This document shows positions 58,087 through 64,000 of a stretch of 64,000 bases of DNA, in pieces. The DNA is taken from NCBI GenBank assembly GCA_001414485.1, contig LLEY01000027.1:62001-126000 (forward strand), read 5' to 3'. The position numbers were made by a program, and so were the translations under genes. Numbering within the stretch: the stretch's first letter is position 1; the number at the start of each line of letters is the position of its first letter. Source of the DNA: Calycina herbarum (lineage: Eukaryota > Ascomycota > Leotiomycetes > Helotiales > Pezizellaceae). The notes under the pieces were generated by a model. The model did no database searches. It was not told the DNA's origin and worked only from the letters and a program-made list of their open reading frames with translations.

Positions 58087-59056
58087 ATGTCTACCGCCCC
58101 AACCCGCGTAACACTCAGTCTCTACGGTCGCAACCACCAAGAGTGGAAAGTATTCATCATCGAGAAATTGATGTGTTCTCCTAAATGGCCCACAGAAGTC
58201 CAATTACTAAGACCAAACCTTTCTCTTTCTAAGAAAGAGGAAAAGGCTTCACTGCGGGATCTTGTTTCACGATATGCTTTTGAACGCAGGGTTAGAGCAG
58301 AGCATATAGGGGCAGTTAAAGCAGATGAGCTATATGATAAACTCGTTTCCGGAAATATATTTACAACTTTTTCCAAGGAGGATTCTTTTTCAAAGGAGGA
58401 TTTTAGATTGTTGAATCGGTGGATTGGGAAGGGTGAAGAGAGAGAGTTTGGGGGGAAGCTGAAGAAGTTGAGGAATTTGGCTTTTATTAGGAGGATGAGA
58501 CGGAGACAGAGATAGAGGTAGAGAAGAAGATGGAGACGAAGAATATGGAGATTGGGAGGGGGAGGGGGTGTGTTTTGACTTTTGTTTATCTTCCTAGCGG
58601 GGAAAGTCTAACGAGAGAAAGGGCGGCGAAAGAAGCGGAAGGGTTGATAGAGAGAGAAAGGAAGAAGGAAAGGAAGTACAAGGACAAAAATGGGAGGAGC
58701 TTGGATGGTATGAGCAATTGAAGAGTTTGTTCAAGGGAAGTATGATCGAAGCGAGGTGGGATGTTGAAACCCAGAAACAAGGTAATGGGGAGAGGGAGTT
58801 TATGGCTAATTTTTTGGGGAAAGACCCACCAACAGAGGTTGGTCGACCTGTAAACTTGGAGGGATGGGAGAAGAAGTAGCTGGAGGATGAGCAATTAGCA
58901 AATGTGGAAGAACTGAAAGCTAAGGGGACTGTTTTATATGAAGGGGGGCTGAAAAAGGGTCAAGAATTGGTAACGGAGGTTGGAATACAGGTTGCTGAGA
59001 AGTTTGCTGGCTTTGGAAGATTGTTAGGGGAGGGATATCGAGGATGGGGACAATGA
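58087..59056 (+). pseudogene. decayed gene of unknown family
   Basis: From ATG 58087 a frame runs 143 codons (MSTAPTRVTLSLYGRNHQEW onward; basic helix-rich) to a stop at 58515. Protein-like sequence resumes in other frames: GRGCVLTFVYLPSGESLTRE (58550-58720), then WEELGWYEQLKSLFKGSMIE and on through WEKK-stop (about 58877-58879) to a stop at 59056. Two frameshifts and one internal stop are needed to read it as a single protein. The family is not recognised. It begins about 100 bp beyond the TIR element, which may have disturbed its promoter. Confidence 0.5.
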
Positions 59057-59888
59057 AAAGCGGATTTAAGGAATGATTTTAAGCATGTTTTGGGTAGCAG
59101 TCATCTTACTCCCGATACGCGAGTTCGTATGTTGGAATGGGGTGTTTGAAAATGGAATAAGCAGCAAAGGGCTATGAGAGGGACTTTGTTGTTTTTGAGT
59201 ACCTTAGCATTTGATATCAACCTTCACATTCTAGCACTCGTTTCTAAGTCAATGACATGAGCTGTCTCAGTATGAAGACTGAACAGTACTACCTCACACC
59301 AGTAAAAGCACACAATGACAACAATTACCTCCAGACACTGAAGCACGGGTCAATTAACTTTGTGTCTTGCAATTGACTTTACTTTGAGCTTGTGAAGGTT
59401 CACAGCAAACTTGTAGTTGTATTCAAAAGAGATGCTCTAGATACTCTATCATTGAGCTTGACTTGGATTCAATACACTCCTCGGTTAATACTATGAGTTT
59501 CCCGTAGTATCTTCGCTAAAATAGCTCCGAGTTATTGGATATCTAACTTTTCATGGCCAGTTCTAACAATAACTTGTAACACCCAGTAAACTTTGAACAG
59601 TCGTTCTGAGGAAGGTTTTCTCAGAATTCAGATCACACTACAGCTTTCAACATCACAAATTCACACCGTCAGAGTCACCGACCTGTGACAGAAAGAAAGA
59701 AACCATATATTAGTGAATACGGAAATGTAAAAGACAATGGAGTTTTAAACAGAGCTTAAAAACAAGCCTGGTATCCTGTGCTTAGAAATATCACCATCAT
59801 ACCTACACGACTTCTATCTCTTTGTACGATATCGGCATTCATTTTTCAACTTGCACTTTTCTCTACCAACCTCATCAATACCGAAAAT
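59057..59888. other. intergenic region
   Basis: No gene seen. Contains the promoter of the SGT2-like gene. An in-frame ATG at 59778 would add 37 hydrophobic residues to that protein. Confidence 0.45.
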
Positions 59889-60152
59889 ATGGCGATGACT
59901 AGAAAGCAACGTCTAGCGCTCTCCATTATCGACTTCATCAACACCTCCCTCGCCGATGGAACTTTGAGCAAGGAAGACCGCGATTCCATCGAGGTCACCA
60001 CGAACTGCATCTCCAAGGCCTTCAATATCGATCCTACTGATGCACCGACAGATCCCCAAACCCTCCTCCAAATCTACAGCGCAGACGAGAACTCAAAGGG
60101 AAAGAAACCAGCAATGCTCCAGACTACAATAACTCAAAATAGCAAGAAGTAA
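59889..60152 (+). CDS. stand-alone SGT2/SGTA N-terminal dimerisation domain
   Basis: 87 residues from ATG 59889: MAMTRKQRLALSIIDFINTS, LADGTLSKEDRDSIEVTTNC, ISKAFNIDPTD. This matches the N-terminal homodimerisation domain of SGT2/SGTA (RLALAIIDFL..SL..GTL..DD.ESIE.A..CI..AF..DP). Full-length SGT2 has a TPR domain after it and passes tail-anchored proteins to the GET pathway in the cytosol, with the N-domain binding Get4/Get5. Here the frame ends after about 30 further polar residues, with no TPR in any frame downstream. It is probably a truncated duplicate, intact over the domain. An upstream ATG (59778) would add a hydrophobic segment; I prefer 59889 because homology begins there. Confidence 0.7.
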   Translation: MAMTRKQRLALSIIDFINTSLADGTLSKEDRDSIEVTTNCISKAFNIDPTDAPTDPQTLLQIYSADENSKGKKPAMLQTTITQNSKK

Positions 60153-60684
60153 TTTGCTTCGCGTTACTTCTATCCAGTACAGCGAAATTCAAAATTTAAG
60201 CGAAACACAAATTTATTGCCAAACCATGGTCCATCTTTTCATAGGTTTGGTAGCGTCCGTCTTCTCAATTTGAGTCGGAGGGGCTACTCGATGAATTCCA
60301 TACCCAGTTTTTGTTCTTCTACTCCTCTTGGCGCGCTTTACCTTTTGTCTTCGGGGCTGTATTTCAGAAATGGTGTAGGGTACGTAGTTTACGTTTCTGC
60401 TAGGGGATGGGACGTGAATATACCAGATACTTCCAAGGCTCAACCGTGGGATGCGAATTTCCTGAAGGATATTTCAAAGCATTAGAAGGCTAATGAAAAA
60501 AAAATAACCCCTCAAACATATGACTTAGGAAAAATAAGAGTCTCTTTTAGTAAATACAAAAATGTAAAAAGTAACCCGACAGGAACGGAGCTTAAATATG
60601 ACCTAACTTTCTTTTAAAAGCTTACACAACTCTCAAAAACTTCATACTAAGAGAACTCAAGAAATCAAGCAGCTTCTCATCAAC
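60153..60684. other. intergenic region
   Basis: Overlapping open frames on both strands at 60213-60485 have no recognisable domain. No supported gene. Confidence 0.45.
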
Positions 60685-61262
60685 ATGGGCTCCCCAACAT
60701 TCAATAAAACTGCCCCGAGCATGGACCAGGGACTAGCAGCTCTAATTGAGGTACGTCTTGATGACGCCAACTGTTGTTTAACTACCTATCAAACTAATAA
60801 TCTCTCATAGGGCATCTTTACGGTCCCTAGAATCATTTATATCGGTAAGTTCTTGTCCTTCGTCGCCTTGCTTATATTTTGCAACCAAATGCTAACTATT
60901 TCAAATAGTACTATCCTTGTTCCTTACCATACGCGCCATAGAAAATTTCGGGTCGCTTGCACTTGAGGAGACAGACTTTGATTCCATGGTTCTTCGCTCC
61001 GTTTAGCGAAACGAAACGTCAGGTCCTCTCGTGGCTCCTCAGTACCCTCACCGCACTGTTTTCCTGGCGCGCCGCCTATCTCATCTACCGCACCCTCGTT
61101 CACCATAGCACCCACTACTTTGTCGCCCTAGGAGTTTCTTCCTTCCTTTTCTCTGTCTTCAGCGCATCAGTCTTACACCCTACTCATATAATTCCGACAA
61201 CCGGCTATCGACTGCTTTTCATTTATATAGCAATGTCGCTCATAACTGGGCTACCTGACCTA
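60685..61262 (+). CDS. small membrane protein, model uncertain (possibly frameshifted)
   Basis: Exons 60685-60750, 60811-60844 and 60909-61006 give a 65-residue protein (MGSPTFNKTAPSMDQGLAAL onward) with one hydrophobic helix (IIYIVLSLFLTIRAI). A second frame, open from 60957 to 61262, overlaps the end and encodes 2-3 membrane helices (SWLLSTLTALFSWRAAYLIY, YFVALGVSSFLFSVFSASVL, YRLLFIYIAMSLITGL). A further membrane-like piece (IGIGICFALFGQRFLYFSRK) appears near 61278-61350. The simplest reading is a multi-pass membrane protein gene with a frame break near 60957. Family not recognised. Confidence 0.4.
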
Positions 61263-61710
61263 TAATAATTCAGTTCTGCGTACCAATTGGAATTGGCATT
61301 TGCTTTGCACTTTTTGGACAGCGCTTCCTGTATTTTTCTCGCAAAACAGATGGAAAATAACGGTGATATTGGGAATCTGGATAACTTGACTTCGGGGTCT
61401 CGGGAATGGAACGAGAAGATACTTTGTAGCACTTTCGGGGAATAAACTATCCTACTTCTGAAATCCTCTCTATGTAATCAAAGTCGTGACTGGGATTTTC
61501 CAATCAGCATGTGAGTCAAAGTATCTCTTGAAAACCATGAGCTCTTCAAGCCCTTGGAATTTAGTAGCAGCAGTGTCCACTTTTCCATCCTCCTTCGCTT
61601 AAACTCCTCCCCATTCTGGCAATCCTTATTCAAGTAACCCGGGCTAAGAGTGTATTTACATACACAGAATAAGCCCAAGCAGCATTTTCTCGACCTGACA
61701 TTCCCCCTTG
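61263..61710. other. short 3' region
   Basis: No gene beyond the membrane-like fragment noted near 61278-61350. Confidence 0.4.
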
Positions 61711-62312
61711 TTATACATGATATCCAGTACGAGCCTCCGCCAACTTTCGTAAAAGATATCTAAGCACAGCCCCCTGTCCAAGTTGATCCTTCCTGTAAAT
61801 CTTTCCCTCCTCATAACTATACTCACTCAACTCCCTAACCGTACTAAAAATTCTTACCCGTCCCTCCTCCCTTTCCCTAGCCCATTGTATGAGATCAACT
61901 ATATTGACATGTCTATCTCTTACCACCTACAAGCTTGAGTTTTAGAACTTGAACAAAACTTAAGGTTATGTAAAGGGTCGTTGAAAATACTCACTTCTTG
62001 ACACAACTCACAGGTAGCTGGAAGTGGTTGGATACCGATCGCACGACATAGAGAATGCCAACCCGTGAGATTTTCTTCTGTTCCGAACCAAAGGTTGAAC
62101 TCGGAAGTAAGTGCTGCTTGATAACGTTCCCGATGATCTGTTCTGTAGTCTTTCAATGTCGCCAGCGAGTCAGGTGAGTAGCTGTCTCGCTCGTACCATC
62201 TTCTCGTAAGATAATGTTCGAAGGAACGTAAAGAATCTGCTGGCGGTTGGGAAGAATCGTATGGAAAGTCGCCATAAGAGAGGAAGAAGGAGTCGAGGGG
62301 TCCGGTTGGTGC
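61711..62312 (-). CDS. conserved fungal domain protein, C-terminal exons
   Basis: Two minus-strand exons, 62312-61995 and 61926-61711 (178 codons including the stop), joined by a phase-0 intron with GTGAGT and TTGTAG ends. The product reads APTGPLDSFFLSYGDFPYDS, FEHYLTRRWYERDSYSPDSL, FNLWFGTEENLTGWHSLCRA, IGIQPLPATCELCQE, VVRDRHVNIVDLIQWARERE. I recognise this as a domain of unknown function common in fungal predicted proteins (GPLDxFF ... HVNIVDLIxW). A TAG stands at the acceptor itself, so the frame must be entered by splicing. The most likely upstream exon is the zinc-finger ORF at 62352-63212, since the two modules occur together in fungi as I recall. The donor was not settled. Confidence 0.6.
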
Positions 62313-62351
62313 CTAGTTGTTTTTGTTAGCGGGGTAGGTTGGATTGTAGAG

Positions 62352-63212
62352 TCACAGTATCTGTTGGTCTCTACTTCCCTTCTTCTTTTTATTCTTCCTA
62401 CTATCACCAGATCTCTGGTGATGTGGCTGTGGTGTTCCTTCGTGAGGTGCCTTGATACCTTTGACCAGTTCTTGAACGCGATCGAGATTAGCTGACTGCG
62501 ATTGCTCGGGTGTTGCATCTGCTCCACTACTTGCTAAATGTAGTTTCGCAGTCATGGATGCAGAGCTTGTGAAGTTGTTGTTGCATTCTGAGAGGGACCG
62601 AGCAGCAATTTCATGTCGCTTGCCAGAGAGATGAGAATTTTTGTTCCCTTTCGGAGTTTCAATATCGCAAACGGTACACTTCCATATTTTTCCATCTGTA
62701 TGAGCTCTTGGTGCTTGGAAATCTCTCGCTTCTGCCTCGGTCGTTGCCAATTTCGCTGCTTTGTTATGGTAGCTGCTAGATAGGTGAAAATCCCGCCCTT
62801 GGATATGCATTACGTCCTTGCAAAGAGTACACGTCCATCGATTACTGTCTTCTTGGGTTGTCGGCTCTTGGGCACTGGATTGTTGAGAGCTGGGTCTTTG
62901 CGCAGTCGAGTCTTGGAACACCTTTTCCCACTCCTCTTTCGCTGCTTTTGATGCGTGTCGCTTACCAGAAAGGTGAGACTCCCGGTTGTTTATTTGCATC
63001 TCGATTTGGCAGATAGTACAGGCCCATGGGTTTTCATGGCTTGGAGAGGTCGATGCTCTGGAAGCTTTCCTCCGTTTCTCCTTCCTCGCTGCATCAACCG
63101 CAGCAGCATGTTCCTCGCCAGAAATGTGCTCGTGGTGACAATACCACGGCATGTCAATCTTGCAAATCTCACACTTCCACCTAGTCATAGCTGTAAAGTG
63201 CCCCGTTTTCAT
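62352..63212 (-). CDS. protein with four U1-like C2H2 zinc fingers
   Basis: 286 residues in one exon. Four similar units: WKCEICKIDMPWYCHHEHIS with GEEH, WACTICQIEMQINNRESHLS with GKRH, WTCTLCKDVMHIQGRDFHLS with SYH, and WKCTVCDIETPKGNKNSHLS with GKRH. Each has Cys-x2-Cys and His-x5-His with a HLSGKRH core, the U1-type finger that binds double-stranded or structured RNA or DNA. Linkers are Ser/Gln-rich, and the C-terminus is Lys-rich (RKNKKKKGS) and ends at 62352. It lies 39 bp upstream of the conserved-domain exons and is probably spliced to them in the real gene. If so, the stop at 62352 is inside an intron. Confidence 0.7.
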   Translation of the reverse strand: MKTGHFTAMTRWKCEICKIDMPWYCHHEHISGEEHAAAVDAARKEKRRKASRASTSPSHENPWACTICQIEMQINNRESHLSGKRHASKAAKEEWEKVFQDSTAQRPSSQQSSAQEPTTQEDSNRWTCTLCKDVMHIQGRDFHLSSSYHNKAAKLATTEAEARDFQAPRAHTDGKIWKCTVCDIETPKGNKNSHLSGKRHEIAARSLSECNNNFTSSASMTAKLHLASSGADATPEQSQSANLDRVQELVKGIKAPHEGTPQPHHQRSGDSRKNKKKKGSRDQQIL

Positions 63213-63778
63213 CGTGATTCGCCGTTTGCACGATTTCAGGAGATAGCGTTTGAGTCCAACATTTGGAGGTGTTGGTTTTATGCTGTGTAACCTATTCCCT
63301 GTTCCTGCATATGAGCATTTTGCCGTTGGAGCTTCGAAGGAAACAACAGAATGGTACGTTTGGGACTGAAAGTAAAAAAACGGATAGGAGATGAATAAAA
63401 TGTTTAAAAGAAGAAAAGGTAATGGATCGCGGTTTTGGGGGTGTTCGCTTATACCTCACTCTCATCCGTCCCATCGCCGGCCACGATAACCGTCAGGATT
63501 CCACCGTCGACAACGAAAACTATCCACGGCGGAAACGACGAAGCGATATGCAACAAAGTAACAAAGTAGCCGCTAATTGAGTAAGTCATGTGATTGGTCC
63601 CCCACGTTCCAAAATACAACTCATGAGACTTAATTGAGTTTTCGTTCTGGGTTAATTAACTCAATATAGGTAATACGGAAAAGTATTAATTGACTTCATT
63701 ACGATACCTAATTTACTTGGTGTAGTAAGATGCCAACTTGAATTGTTGAGATTTCTCTGTTTACGCTGTCAGTAGATA
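63213..63778. other. intergenic region
   Basis: Promoter side of the zinc-finger gene, then AT-rich sequence leading into the TIR element. No gene seen. Confidence 0.45.
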
Positions 63779-64000
63779 CAGTCAGTTGCGAGTTAAGCTT
63801 GAATTTGCCTACTTTTTTTATAATCCGAGCGTTTTGTGTACCGTAATCGTGCCTAGGAGGCCCTATAGAAATATTAGCTAAATAACCACTTATTACCTTG
63901 TTCTTGATACCTTTGATACTCTAATATACCTAGGAATATACGCTTATAAGACCCTAGGCCAGAGATACCTAAATCACTCTCTAAAGTTAAAAAAGCTACT
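63779..64000. mobile_element. left end of another TIR element, cut by the window edge
   Basis: CAGTCAGTTGCGAGTTAAGC at 63779, preceded by TA, matches the TIR at 55626 over about 50 bp with a few changes. The inside (from about 63840) differs from the 55.6-kb copy, so it is a second family member or a divergent one. The other end is outside the window. Confidence 0.75.

Noticed and set aside
1..64000. CRISPR arrays, rRNA genes, tRNA genes, riboswitches and bacterial-type operons
   Set aside because: No spaced direct repeats of CRISPR type, no rRNA core sequence and no convincing tRNA cloverleaf were seen. The intron-rich genes show this is eukaryotic nuclear DNA.

Overview
The window looks like nuclear DNA of a filamentous ascomycete (Pezizomycotina), probably a leotiomycete. 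The genes have short GT-AG introns (mostly 48-115 nt) with CTAAC-type branch sites and compact spacing. They include fungus-specific families such as a kapC-type bZIP regulator, a GtaA-type glutaminase and a fungal SLATT protein. The transposable elements are AT-rich, full of TA dinucleotides, and carry stop codons exactly where Trp or Gln codons are expected. That is the signature of repeat-induced point mutation (RIP). The genus cannot be fixed from this sequence alone.

Layout. 1-6.7 kb: a RIP-killed Ty3/gypsy relic (minus strand) and a pogo/Fot1-like transposase relic. 6.7-15.3 kb: gene island with kapC, an STM1/SERBP1-type ribosome-associated protein and a BTB/POZ protein. 15.6-20.8 kb: AT-rich repeats, two TIR elements, a minisatellite and a gene fragment. 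20.8-31 kb: a transposon nest. A deleted pogo element sits 18 bp from a second pogo element; the second is split by a complete gypsy element with 461-bp LTRs, and that gypsy is itself split by a 183-bp solo LTR with a perfect 5-bp target duplication. 31-38.9 kb: sparse DNA with a second BTB gene, a decayed third BTB copy and gene debris. 38.9-53.1 kb: dense gene island with a Myb/SANT-like protein, Ap4A phosphorylase APA2, a SLATT membrane protein, a bZIP-like protein, a short-chain dehydrogenase, secreted glutaminase GtaA and a Tra2-like RRM splicing factor. 53.1-64 kb: microsatellite, a TIR element interrupted by a full-length pogo relic, a pseudogene, a stand-alone SGT2 dimerisation domain, a small membrane protein, a zinc-finger/conserved-domain locus and the start of another TIR element.

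The genes are mostly housekeeping or regulatory and form no evident cluster. No virulence cassette, secondary-metabolite cluster, CRISPR array, rRNA gene or convincing tRNA gene was seen. The most unusual structures are a perfect 42-bp GC-rich palindrome inside an intron of the Myb-like gene with a second 42-bp near-palindrome just after its stop codon, the multi-level transposon nest, an amplified subterminal repeat in a pogo terminus, and the orphan SGT2 N-domain. Exon coordinates are manual splice predictions that keep the frame; they are not transcript-supported.
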